From contig MNCI01013895.1 of NCBI GenBank assembly GCA_015680685.1, positions 612,317 through 676,316 of the forward strand: 64,000 nucleotides of DNA, written 5' to 3'. The position numbers were made by a program, and so were the translations under genes. Every line of letters starts with the position of its first letter. Positions within the stretch are counted from its first letter, which is position 1. This stretch comes from Gnetum montanum. Its lineage: Eukaryota; Streptophyta; Gnetopsida; Gnetales; Gnetaceae. Below the pieces are notes generated by a model that saw nothing but the letters and a program-made list of their open reading frames with translations, was not told where the DNA came from and made no database searches. Below are positions 56,401 to 64,000 of the stretch, piece after piece.

Positions 56401-59400
56401 TAGTTTTGCACGGTTTTGGATCCTGGTGTCATCACTTCCATATGAGGTTCCTGCATAAACAAAAGCGTTCATACAGATATGCATTGAAATTACATAATAT
56501 TATAGTCATTAAAAAAAACTTAAAGACAAACAACTACCTGCTGACCAACAACATAAAGATGGTCTACTCTCCTCAAAGATATTTTTCCTTTGGCAGATCG
56601 CACCAACAGAAAGTCTGTGTGTGAAACTTTGTGTTGATATACAGGTGCCCGAAACATGTTTGTCTCAATAGAGCATTGACTGTACCCAGGCTTGATGTCA
56701 CCTAGAAAAGGAGACTTCTCGGTTGGCTCTAAAGAAACCACAGTGCCTAAGCAGTTTGTTCCATTCTGTAGGCTAGATGAATTTTGATCAGCAGAATTTA
56801 TCTTCTGATAATATGTAAGTAACCGTGCTCCCATGCCAGCATTTCCTAATAATAAAGGCCTTTCCTCACAATACCTTTTAAAAGAAAATGCCAAGTCACT
56901 AGCATCTTAAAGGAAATAAAACTGCATATACTACATTGATGATTAGCCATGTAACGCTTCCATAATGTTTAGAAATGAATGAACTCCTCTTTCAAGCTAG
57001 TAATGTTTCTAACCGATAACTGTTTCTAGGTTGTACTATTGCAAATATTGCAAAGTAGCAGGAGCCAAAAACAAAAATTAAACCAAAGAACACAACCATG
57101 ATGTCTACCTTATACCATGTTTGAAAAAACACGACAAAGTTACTGTGACATCTTTCTTTGTCAAATTGCTATCAACTGTACCCAAATTTCAGCAATCCCA
57201 ATAGGCATTAAGCTTATAGTCTATGGTCGTCCTCGATGCTTATAAACAAAATAATATTAAGGAGCAAAAATCTTACTCCATAAGGAAGACATGACCATCC
57301 TTCAAAGATAATTCTGACTTTCTCTTGAATGCACCAGGTGGTCGTCTAGGTTTGTTCTCATTAGGCACCCTCTGTGCTTTTGGCAATGGATGAACTTTTG
57401 TTCTAATTACATGAAGCACAGAATTAGGATGCACCTGTTGCTCAGAGAGTGATTTACCATCTTGAAGCTCATTGCCAGAATATATAAACTTAACCTTTTC
57501 AGAAGGCTTGAAATCTGTAAATATAAATGTCAAAAAAAAATTTACAAATAAATACATTTACAGAAAAGAAACTTAAAGTTTTCAACAGTTTAAAAGCATG
57601 TATATGAAAAACAAAAACAAGGAATAATAAATATAAGGTGAGGAAAACTTCAGTGAAAATAACCTAGCTTCTTTGCTGCTTTTGCTCTCACAGATTCTAA
57701 TTTCTCTGCCGCATCCACATAAAGCTTGCTTCCTTTCCCTCCCAAGCTCATTACAATAACTTTCATAGGTCCTTGAGAGAGAAGCCGTCCTTGTTCTTGA
57801 GTAACAATTTCATTATCACGAGGATACCACAATGCCTTTGGACGATGAAAATTTGCCAAGTCTTTGCTGTACCATACATTTATAGTTCTTTTTTTAAAAA
57901 AAGTGTCTTAAGACTATCGCTGAATAAATTCATATACGTCTTGAAGATATTACTATCCAGAGCCACAATGGCACCATTTTCATGAAATGACATATGCAAG
58001 AAATTATATGACATCATGTTGCAAACTATGAGCCCATAACATCTCAAAATGTAACATGCACAATAAAGGTAGTCACTTTGCAATTGCACCAAACTCATGA
58101 GCATTCTAAGCAAGTTTCATGTTGCAAGATGCTAATTAAAACTCCAATCAAATGTTTAAATTCCAGGGGTGCACACCATTAAAATGAGAATAATCTAAAC
58201 AATTTAACTTTCAGAAAAGATGGTAAAAGTTCATGAGCACACCAAGCATACAAAATTAAATAAAACATAAATATGACTTAATTTGTAAATCTCTTACTTG
58301 TTTAGCTTCGGTTTCATTGTTTGGAGTCTCATTGCTGGAAGAGAATGCAAGACTTTGGTGCCATGTTGTCCTCGCTTCTTTGTATTTGCTTTTTGTTGCT
58401 GAGATAATTTTCTATTAGAATAATATTTATCATTGGATATATTAAATTGACTGGCAAGAGTTAGTTGAGAAGAATGTTCGCCAGATTCTCCTTTATTGGC
58501 TTTCACTGAAGGATTAATCAACATTACTCCTGTATTCAAGCGTGAACGAGGACCATCTTTTGTATCCATGACTTCAAAAACCATCTGATCATCTTGAAGA
58601 TTGTATATAATCTTTTCATTTGGGATGTCATGGCAATCATCCCACACAATCTTACCTGTCCAAGAATCTTCCAGTAACTCATTGTTTTGCAAAGAAAGTT
58701 TTTTCAAGCAATTCAAAATCTGATCTTTCGGTTTATCTGAGGTAACCGTCTTGTATGACTCCAATCTGAGCATTTGTGGATGGCAAGTTCTCATTGATAA
58801 TTGTGATCTATTTTCAGCACATGGAACTTGACTAAATGGTTCCACTAGAACATTCTTTTCAGCTACTGTATTTGGACAGCTGTCTAGTGAGGATGTATCC
58901 CAAACAATGTTGTCTACCCACTCTTGTTGATCTATAGGGTACAAGAATGGAGCCACAGAAAAATCCATTTGATTTACAATAGAATCGACATCATAATTCA
59001 TAGCCTCTGAAGAGACATAAGAATGTTTTTTCCCTTCCCAATCATTACCCTCTGAATTTAACGAGGAAATATCTTGCCATTCAGCATGATAGAACCTTGC
59101 TATGCCTTTGTTACATTCATTATAATCTTGACACATTAAATCAGCATAACTGCCATTCCTAGTTTGCATAAAGCATTCTTCATCTTCTTCAAACGAATCA
59201 TCTTTTTCAATAAAAACTGGCTTTCCTACAAAAAAAGGAAAAATTAAATAAAACAGGAACTCATGTCAATCTTTTATTCACAGACAATGTTTCATGATGC
59301 ATAATGAAGCAATAAAAAGTCCAACTCATCAATCACAATACTCTTTATCAAAAACAAATCAAATACTATTAAAAGAAATTATTGAAAATTTCAAATATTT

Positions 59401-62400
59401 AACTATCAGGTATCTTTAATGAGTCAACTCATTTTGTTTTAGTTCTACCCTTCTTTAATTGACTTCAACATGCATTATGGAACAGCACCCCTAAATGTAT
59501 ATTAAGGACCAATTGTACACCAATATAACTATGGTCTCATTTCATGATACCTGCTTCATATGAATTTCCAACATTTCAAAGCCAATGCACCAATCTCTCC
59601 AATCAAATATTAAAAAGATATATTTTTAGAGTTTGCTAATAACTTGCCTCAAAAGACAAATTGTACAAAATTTTGAGGAGAGCGAAAAAAGAAACAAACC
59701 AAGACATAAAAGCTCGGTTCAAATAATGATTTCTGTATTATAAATTGTCTGATTCCCAATTAAACAGACCTACAACAAATGAAGTGAAACTATGGAATGA
59801 TATGAAACAGTAGAGCTATACTTTGATTTGAATAATCCACTTCAAACATAGATTATAAACCATAAGTTTGGAATGATCCACTTGCTTGAACAGGATTAAT
59901 GTAACTGCACTTGATCAACAGCAAAGAAAAGTTGATTAAACATTAAATTTAGAGTTGGAGTACATATAGGAGTTTAATTGGGGCCCTAGCTATCAACCAA
60001 GCAGCATAATCAAGAATTAATTATAGGAACAACTAATCTAAAAATTATTATATTAACAACAAATGTTCGTACCCTGCAATTAGAACTATGAACACTTATT
60101 GCTTTAATGAATTGTTCTATAAATTCAAACGATAAAATCATACACACAGTTATAGATATCATGCAAAAAACCAAAATAACAAATGGCAAATAAATTACAT
60201 TATAGACGAACAAAACACTCTTACTTTTCGCAAAAGAAATCCTTTGGAAGGATCTTCTTTCTACTGTCCTTTGGAATACTTGGGCCCCAAAAATTTCTGA
60301 AAAACGCAACACTACCTTTCCATCTTCTTTATAAAGCACTGGTAAAATATTATTGGTATCACTTGCATTCTCTTGAGAAAAATCTACAGATACAATCTGT
60401 CCATCCTCCTCACCTAGAAGTGAAAACCCATTATCCGTTTCATCTCCTTTATCTGGGGAAAAACTAGTTGATGCAATCTACAAACATTTAATTACCAAAA
60501 ACAAAAGTTAAAACGAAACAAAACAACAAGTTCACAATTTACAACTGCAACTACTGCCCATTCATAAATTCTTATCAAATCATCCTTAGATATGGTATGA
60601 TCTAGGCTACCTCTTTTTTGCTCTCATCGTTTTCATGATTATCCTTTTCACTCATGGGGACCTCTGCAAAACCCAAGAAGAATCATCTTTTAAATTAACA
60701 TATATTCTTTTGGAAAATTCAAATTCATATAGCAAACTAAAATTCTAAACTTAAAAACAAAATTAAAAAACAGCAGACAAAATAAAACCTTCACAAACAC
60801 TACCAAAAATTTAAGTTTCAAACGCATGTACCTGTTTCCAACTGGATAAGGTTAGCTTCATTCGGATTTTCCTCTATATCCTCATCATAATTGTCTTCAT
60901 CCACAATGGAAATAGCATGTTTTAACGGGTCAGTCAATACAGCTCTGTCAATGAAGGATTCAACTTTGGCAAACTTATCTTCGGATGAACCATCTTCAAC
61001 TTCTGGCCCTTCATATAAGTCTTCACAATCCTCAAAATCAATGGCATTTTCAGCCTTGAAACCCACATCTGGAAGCACAAAATACCATTTTTAAGAAAAG
61101 AAAGATCAGTGCAATAAGCAGGATGAAACATCCATAGCTTCAGTTAAATGCATTGAGTCATCTCTGATGCCAAATGAAAAAAAATCACTTGCTTAGCTAG
61201 AAAGATTTGGTGCAATCTGCTCACAGAATTGACCTGTTCTCTTTTTTCATAAGGAAATTCCCAAACTTGTATAATGGTTTCGATGTTACACAACTAGAGA
61301 CAAACCAGCCTTACATTTTAGATCACTTTCTTCAGTGTTTGTTATAGTATGGCCCGCTATACATCTATAGCTATATATAAGGCAAGTGAAAGTTTGTGAT
61401 GCCATTGGCCAAAAATTCAAACCCCATAAATACACATTCAATGCGGCAAAAATTTGCTTGCTCCCCACAATTCAAGACTAGTAGCAAGCTCCAACTGCAT
61501 AAGAATGCAAACCAAAACTACAATGCCCAAATCATGTTTCAAAGTGTCTCTAAGATGAGCAAGTATTAGGAGACAATGTATTTATGATTTCATTGGTAAA
61601 TTATATTTTTGTATTCCATCAGCATTCAATCAAGCATTAAATTACATATTTAAGAAAGTGCAGGTAACCTAGTCAGTATCTTCCAACACTTAAGATTACC
61701 TTGTATATTTTAGAATGTTCACACTCGACATGCATCTCTCCTTGTTCCCACAAAATCGACATTGCTCCCAAACTCATTTGGGTACATGTTCCCATATTTC
61801 ACATTCCCAAATGATATGACACATAGATTCAAGGCTTTCAAAAAACAAAATAAGCATATTTTTACACAAATTTACCAATTATAACTAAACCAAATCCCTA
61901 TAATCAGATGGTAAATTAAATTAATGCATTTTCCCATGAAAATGTATGCTGATGTCAAACTTGTCATACCTCTTTGTTTATTTTAGATTTAGATTGAACT
62001 GATGCAATTAGAATTCTCTATTTAAGCTAATTCTAGACATGTTATTTATTCACAAGTAATTAAAAACCTACCAAGTAATGGGATTTTGTTACAAGTCTAC
62101 AAGTGTGGTTCCGAGGTACTAGGTTTCACTGACTAAGGCAGTTCCAACTTTTACAACAAAATTTTGATTTCTGACTTAACAGTGTTTTGTAATTTATGGA
62201 CATCAAAGGAAGTAGTTAAGAGACTACAGAATCTAAAGTGTAATTTTCTATAGTAGGATAGTGAAAGCTAGGAGGGAAATCCCTTTATTAGATTCAGATA
62301 CAAATTGATACACATGCAAGACGTGGATTTAAAAAATTATATGATTTGAATATAATTCTTTAGGAAAAGTTAGCTTGGAAAATTCAGAAAGAGGTTGTTA

Positions 62401-63280
62401 TGGAGGTAACAGTGATAAAGACAAAATATATAAACCAACTAGATCTTTTAAAAGGACTACATATTAATGGTGCTTCTGCATTATGAAAAGGACTTGCGGA
62501 AAGTCCATACATGGATAAGAAATCAGCGTTAACCTCAAGATACTGAGGCAAGGTTGTGGGAAAATGCACTCATACCAGAAATTTTATTTCCAATGTTAGG
62601 AATCAATTGGTACATATATTATTAGTTTATTTATTGTGAACCCCTGTGACTGTTTTAATAGTTTAAACAATAAACTTTGATCATGCCTCTCGGTTTATCA
62701 TTAAAATCCCAAAACAAAATTGATTGTACTTCAATTCTTATTTTACCAGCAAAAGTTCCTTTTTGTTCCCTCCCCAACCCCTAGCCCTTCCAAAAAAAAA
62801 AAAAAATTACAATTATCGCTAATGAATGTTCCCAATGCATGACAGAAATAATCACACTACTAGAGTTCCAAAATTAGCATAAAAAGTAAAACTGCTTTGA
62901 AATTTCAAAAAACTATTTTTATTTCTTTCAAAACATATAGGGCACCTAAATATTAATCAAATACAAAAATACTAAGAATTGTTTATGTACCAAACCAAAT
63001 GATTACAACAAAAAGTTCATATAGGAAAGAAATCATCACAAGAAAAAATTCACAATTTAATGGATACAGACCTTGCTCTGGTCCGTCATGTGAAGCTTCC
63101 TGTTCGTAAAAGGATGCCTGTCAGTGAAAACAATAAGCAAGGAATATTTTTAGAGTTTGACATTAATATAATGAAGACACAAAAAAAGAGTCAAGTCAAA
63201 CACTGGAAATTACACACTTGAAATTCAGGTATAGCAGGTCCAATTTTGCTCGCGAGGGCCTTAAGATGTTCCTTTGCATC
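32492..63280 (-). CDS. TAF1: TAF1, largest TFIID subunit (exons 1+ off window; 19 exons visible)
   Basis: TFIID scaffold linking TBP, promoter DNA and acetylated histones in the nucleus. Exons, 5' to 3': 63218-63280, 63072-63117, 60832-61068, 60611-60663, 60225-60477, 58298-59225, 57664-57866, 57277-57514, 56538-56874, 56241-56450, 55938-56030, 55368-55574, 54819-55025, 53963-54446, 52654-52862, 52384-52506, 34792-34860, 33580-34701, 32492-32848. They total 5,439 nt (1,812 aa plus TAG) and every junction keeps frame. Visible-residue map: acidic N-terminal region (DAKEHLKALASK); PVLYKEDGKVVLRFSEIF about 185-200; ubiquitin-like domain about 545-650 (VIVMSLGGKGSKLYV); central TAF1 core about 675-1100 (EYCEERPLLLGNAGMGARL, GVGDPSGRGLGFSY, RMSFLQLQQQAREKCQEIW); zinc knuckle about 1314-1330 (CGACGQSGHMRTNKKC); long Arg/Glu helix about 1528-1630; single C-terminal bromodomain (YLFLKPVTKKEAPDYF, NAHIYN with the acetyl-lysine-binding Asn). 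The initiator exon lies beyond the right edge. Confidence 0.95.
32938..33520 (+). repeat. tandem duplication of about 290 bp carrying a SINE, in the last TAF1 intron
   Basis: Two direct copies, about 32938-33234 and 33235-33520. Each contains CATGTTAT-GAGGGAGG, GGTGTTAG-CTAGTGG, a B box (GGTTCGACTG or GGTTCGATTCT), GAATTCT, a run of ATAATAATAA, CTATAGTACAGT-AACTAATACTAC and ATTGGAACCAATGATGAAT. Since both the SINE and its flank are repeated, this is a segmental tandem duplication rather than two insertions. The A box TTAGCCTAGTGGTAAG and B box are best preserved in the first copy. Confidence 0.8.
36735..36900 (+). repeat. SINE relic
   Basis: TTTAATTCCAATGGGCAAGG, CTGAGTTATG, AAGGAATTATAAAGC, GATAAATCCAAGTGGGTCTT and TTTCAATTTC match the 3' part of the long-form SINE copies at 20712 and 32955. 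The A box is not recognisable. Confidence 0.5.
38221..38232 (+). other. copia-type primer binding site
   Basis: TGATATCAGAGC differs by one base from TGGTATCAGAGC, the usual plant copia site complementary to initiator methionine tRNA. It lies a few bases after the left LTR end. Confidence 0.7.
38267..38730 (+). pseudogene. copia gag N-terminal remnant
   Basis: From ATG at 38267 the frame reads MERQGMSLARPPLFNGTNYA, then F, a TAG stop at 38330-38332 where the family has Trp, then KECMQMYLES and VWNNVIEE. The PPLF-G-NY-W pattern is characteristic of copia gag (UBN2-type) N-termini. Further stops follow. The open frame at 38798-39154 further on is not recognised; it could be displaced gag sequence or unrelated. 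Confidence 0.65.
40653..40897 (-). repeat. 3' LTR of copia element A
   Basis: About 245 bp sharing AAAGAAAGGGAAATC, TTGATTGCTTCTTG, TTTACAAGTGGAGTTATATA and GAGAGGGCAG-GCTGTTTTC with 51785-52049. It ends in GCTCAATTTTGTCA next to CTCCCTCTCAA (the complement of the purine tract). The tail contains a short duplicated GGGCAG-GCTGTTTTCTGCTC unit. Confidence 0.82.
40898..42240 (-). pseudogene. copia element A reverse transcriptase and RNase H remnant
   Basis: Pieces: 42037-42240 (FDVKNAFLHGDLEEEIYMEI), 41545-42000 (FIRHPDSKGVTAVIVYVDDI with the intact YVDD active site, then KDLGNLKYFLGIEV) and 41092-41442 (TDTNYAGSVTDRRST, ARSSAESEFRAMAQ of RNase H). A tail runs to about 40920 (TKHIEI, then ADVFTK-like). 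The breaks are in-frame stops at positions where Gln is usual. An in-frame 45-bp tandem duplication lies at 41483-41572. Confidence 0.88.
42256..43899 (-). pseudogene. copia element A integrase and RT start (long open stretch)
   Basis: A 547-codon uninterrupted stretch. It shows the integrase zinc finger (HHFRLGHPSF and CETCELTKHKR), the catalytic core (HSDIWGP; FCLDDAKDY with Asp kept but the neighbouring Asn changed; TPQQNGVAERNN with the Glu) and the FLGYSSTHKGYKCYHP segment. It ends in the start of RT (WKNAMNVEMQALEKKNTWEI, YKARLVAKGYTQTYGIDY). The stretch ends at a TAG where the conserved sequence has Gln. As part of a polyprotein with broken ends it is a pseudogene. Confidence 0.88.
44052..44622 (-). 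pseudogene. copia element A gag zinc knuckle and protease remnant
   Basis: The frame at 44272-44622 contains CTFCKKPRHTRDMC, a CCHC zinc-knuckle-like motif in which the spacing before His is kept. The frame at 44052-44297 has WIIDSRATYHMTH, the protease site where DSGAT is usual; Gly is replaced by Arg. A frameshift separates the two. Confidence 0.78.
45187..45430 (+). repeat. 22-bp minisatellite in element B LTR
   Basis: About eleven imperfect units of the type GGTTACAATCATTAATGATG plus two variable bases. It is bounded by two copies of a CCCACAT-TATTAGGATTGG segment (before about 45187 and at 45431-45450). The block recurs inside the later 565-bp units (about 45822-45995, 46387-46560) and in the 3' LTR (about 50735-50955). 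It is absent from the solo LTR at 2057-2643. Confidence 0.88.
45461..45477 (+). promoter_or_regulatory. TATA box of element B LTR (first of three)
   Basis: TATAAATAG at 45469-45477, in the sequence CATGTTTTATAAATAGAAGG. It repeats at 46034-46042 and 46599-46607, and in the 3' LTR at 51003-51011. The position inside the LTR upstream of the presumed R region fits a retrotransposon promoter. Transcription start and activity are inferred, not seen. Confidence 0.6.
47029..48831 (+). pseudogene. element B gag C-terminus, protease and integrase
   Basis: A long open frame. Real coding probably begins after the PBS and no proper gag start exists. Order: CRYCKKKGHLKNDC zinc knuckle; protease site LIDLGASFHICPD, where Ser of DSGAS is Leu; integrase zinc finger HRRIGHIGWSS and DCKDCLVGKSRR; catalytic core with FDVCGPM (Asp), LQTDNGGEY (Asp) and TPQENGVAERCN (Glu), all intact; then VFGCEAFMHIP and CIFVGYGEDELGFRLWDP. 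The stop at 48829-48831 (TAA) truncates the polyprotein before RT. About 250 residues of normal gag N-terminus are missing directly after the PBS. Confidence 0.9.
47055..47068 (+). other. primer binding site of element B
   Basis: TGGTATCGAAGC follows the 5' LTR end by two bases and resembles the initiator-methionine-tRNA-type site TGGTATCAGAGC with changes in the middle. It sets the 5' LTR boundary at 47052. Confidence 0.75.
48937..50586 (+). pseudogene. element B reverse transcriptase and RNase H
   Basis: The RT frame at 48937-49785 has WKAAMNDEWESLQQNKTWEL, FKARLVVKGYAQKPGIDF, LDIKTAFLHGDLEEEIYM, YGLKQAPRQWYKRFD and the intact LLLYVDDMLIAGND. The frame continues at 49822-50043 and as RNase H at 50212-50586 (STTESEYLTLTEACKEMLWM, RTKHIDVQFHFIRETIEDGL, VADALTKPV). 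Stops at about 49783 (CAG to TAG position), 50041 (TGG to TAG) and 50170 (Arg to TGA) break it. The conserved motifs are otherwise well kept, which suggests a fairly recent insertion. Confidence 0.9.
50640..51456 (+). repeat. 3' LTR of element B
   Basis: An 817-bp single-unit LTR, TGTTGGAAAAATAAAG to GATTATAACA, with its own minisatellite (about 50735-50955) and TATAAATAG at 51003-51011. It lacks the 565-bp triplication of the 5' LTR, so the two LTRs have become unequal since insertion, or the triplication occurred in one LTR only. Confidence 0.93.
51457..51784 (-). pseudogene. element A gag start and leader (separated by the nested insertion)
   Basis: Minus strand: the primer binding site TGGTATCAAGGC (ending at plus 51784) abuts the 5' LTR. 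About 150 bases downstream a gag-like frame starts (MFESKITVYLVKPPPPCNLE) and runs with stops to the insertion point. It resumes beyond element B at 45085 (GMGPKEDSPKFAKWDEEDLM). The join through the GATGT target site shows that the two parts were once contiguous. Confidence 0.7.
51785..52049 (-). repeat. 5' LTR of copia element A
   Basis: About 265 bp, TGAAAAATTTTG to CAGCTGTCA in plus orientation, matching 40653-40897. It carries a duplicated ATCAGCTGAGAGGGCAGC block at its outer end, as the other LTR does in diverged form. Confidence 0.8.
52050..52245 (+). repeat. possible LINE 3' end
   Basis: GGTTTTTTACCCCCTGAAAA, then TTTTTGCTGGGGGG and TTTTACCTCCCC, then GACTTTAATACATCCTGACC before an A-rich stretch (about 52235). 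G/T-rich segments of this kind before an A-rich end are common at plant L1 3' termini. No RT sequence accompanies it. Confidence 0.35.
55185..55290 (+). repeat. RTE-type LINE 3' tail in a TAF1 intron
   Basis: AAGATCTAGCTCTTCATAGA, GGCAAATGGTGAAAAAGATC, TAGCCAACCCCATTTTGATG, GGACTAAGGCTAGG and ATGATGATAATGATGAGATG. Best-preserved copy of the tail family in the window. Confidence 0.65.
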
Positions 63281-64000
63281 CTGAAGCAGGAAATACACAT
63301 TTATATTTTCAGAACCATATAAACTCATTGATATCAGCAAATAGTCATATTTAAATTTCAGGCATCAGAGTATACTTCATTAAAACTGCAAATTGTAGGA
63401 TTGGCTGAGGAAATAGTTGTAAAGAATCAACAAAAACTAAAAATTTGATAATTTTAGATACTTAGTGTGTTAGATATGTGAAGCCATATCTTGAAAGAGC
63501 AATTGTGTTATTTACTTATTTAAAAACCCTTTTTAATGATGTGTGGAATGTGATGATCTTGTTGGTTAATTATATATGAAATTAATTGATAAGGATAAAA
63601 TCTATTAAATATATATCTTTGGGGATTGAAATTCTTCTAAAAGGAATGCCTCTGAATCATCATGCTGAGATCCCTCTAAAAGAAAATCTTCTAGATGTTT
63701 CTAAATACCTTATTAGATAATATGTAATTGGGGTTTGAAGCATAGATTGGCCTATAAAAGGGCTGGGGATCCCTTGCTCATTGTCTGTGCACACTTACAT
63801 TGATTCATTGAGAAATAAGAGTTATAAGAGTTATGCTTCTGCTATGGATCTTCGCCTCTATGCTTGAAGGGTTTATCATGGAAATCTTTTCTCTCATGTT
63901 TGCCATTCTTGCATCAGACGATCTTGGTTGCATGCTTCACATATTATTCTTTACGAATACATCATTATGTTATCGCTTAAACACTACACTTAATCTATCA
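63281..64000 (+). other. 5' TAF1 intron sequence with a possible LTR-like promoter
   Basis: No further TAF1 exon was recognised here; the initiator exon must lie beyond 64000. On the plus strand, CCTATAAAAGGGCTGGGG at 63751-63768, preceded by AT-rich sequence and followed by CATTGATTCATTGAG and CTTCGCCTCTATGCTTG, looks like an LTR U3/R region. With no second copy or end in the window the assignment is weak. Confidence 0.3.

Noticed and set aside
1-64000. A novel multi-gene biological system
   Set aside because: The coding genes are conserved plant genes with unrelated functions, and everything else resolves into retrotransposons, SINE/LINE fragments or unassigned AT-rich DNA. The unusual content is structural (LTR amplification and nesting), not a new gene system.

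Overview
This is nuclear DNA of a land plant, most likely a seed plant. It has split genes with GT-AG introns, plant versions of MTR4, SAM50, an LRR-III receptor kinase and TAF1, and plant-type Ty1/copia and Ty3/gypsy elements. Introns inflated by nested LTR retrotransposons (one TAF1 intron is about 17.5 kb) suit a large genome such as a gymnosperm's, but nothing here fixes the species. No prokaryotic or organellar features were seen.

Layout: (1) 1-4240, minus: first four exons of an MTR4-type RNA-exosome helicase, running off the left edge, with a solo copia LTR in intron 1. (2) 4241-6769: intergenic, SINE and RTE fragments. (3) 6770-17067: decayed minus-strand Ty3/gypsy element with a solo LTR of the same family inserted in opposite orientation; the solo LTR contains a 549-bp assembly gap. 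(4) 18676-24669, plus: complete four-exon SAM50 gene (537 aa). (5) 27567-30262, plus: complete two-exon LRR receptor-like gene with a degenerate kinase domain. (6) 32492 to beyond 63280, minus: TAF1, 19 exons and 1,812 codons visible; the start codon lies beyond the right edge. (7) Inside the TAF1 intron at 34861-52383: a small copia remnant (about 37040-40235) and a degraded minus-strand copia element (40653-52049). A younger plus-strand copia element (45091-51456) sits inside the latter with a perfect target-site duplication.

The four host genes serve unrelated housekeeping or signalling roles (nuclear RNA surveillance, mitochondrial outer-membrane assembly, cell-surface signalling, TFIID transcription initiation) and form no operon or pathway. 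I found no new enzymatic or defence system. The most unusual structure is the younger copia element's 5' LTR, which holds three exact-period 565-bp tandem units, each with its own TATA box and a 22-bp minisatellite. The LTR family appears to have gained the minisatellite relative to a shorter solo copy elsewhere in the window.

Exon boundaries were read by eye from GT/AG signals plus family conservation. All junctions listed for MTR4, SAM50, the receptor kinase and TAF1 keep the frame. Transposon boundaries marked approximate were judged by eye from repeat similarity.
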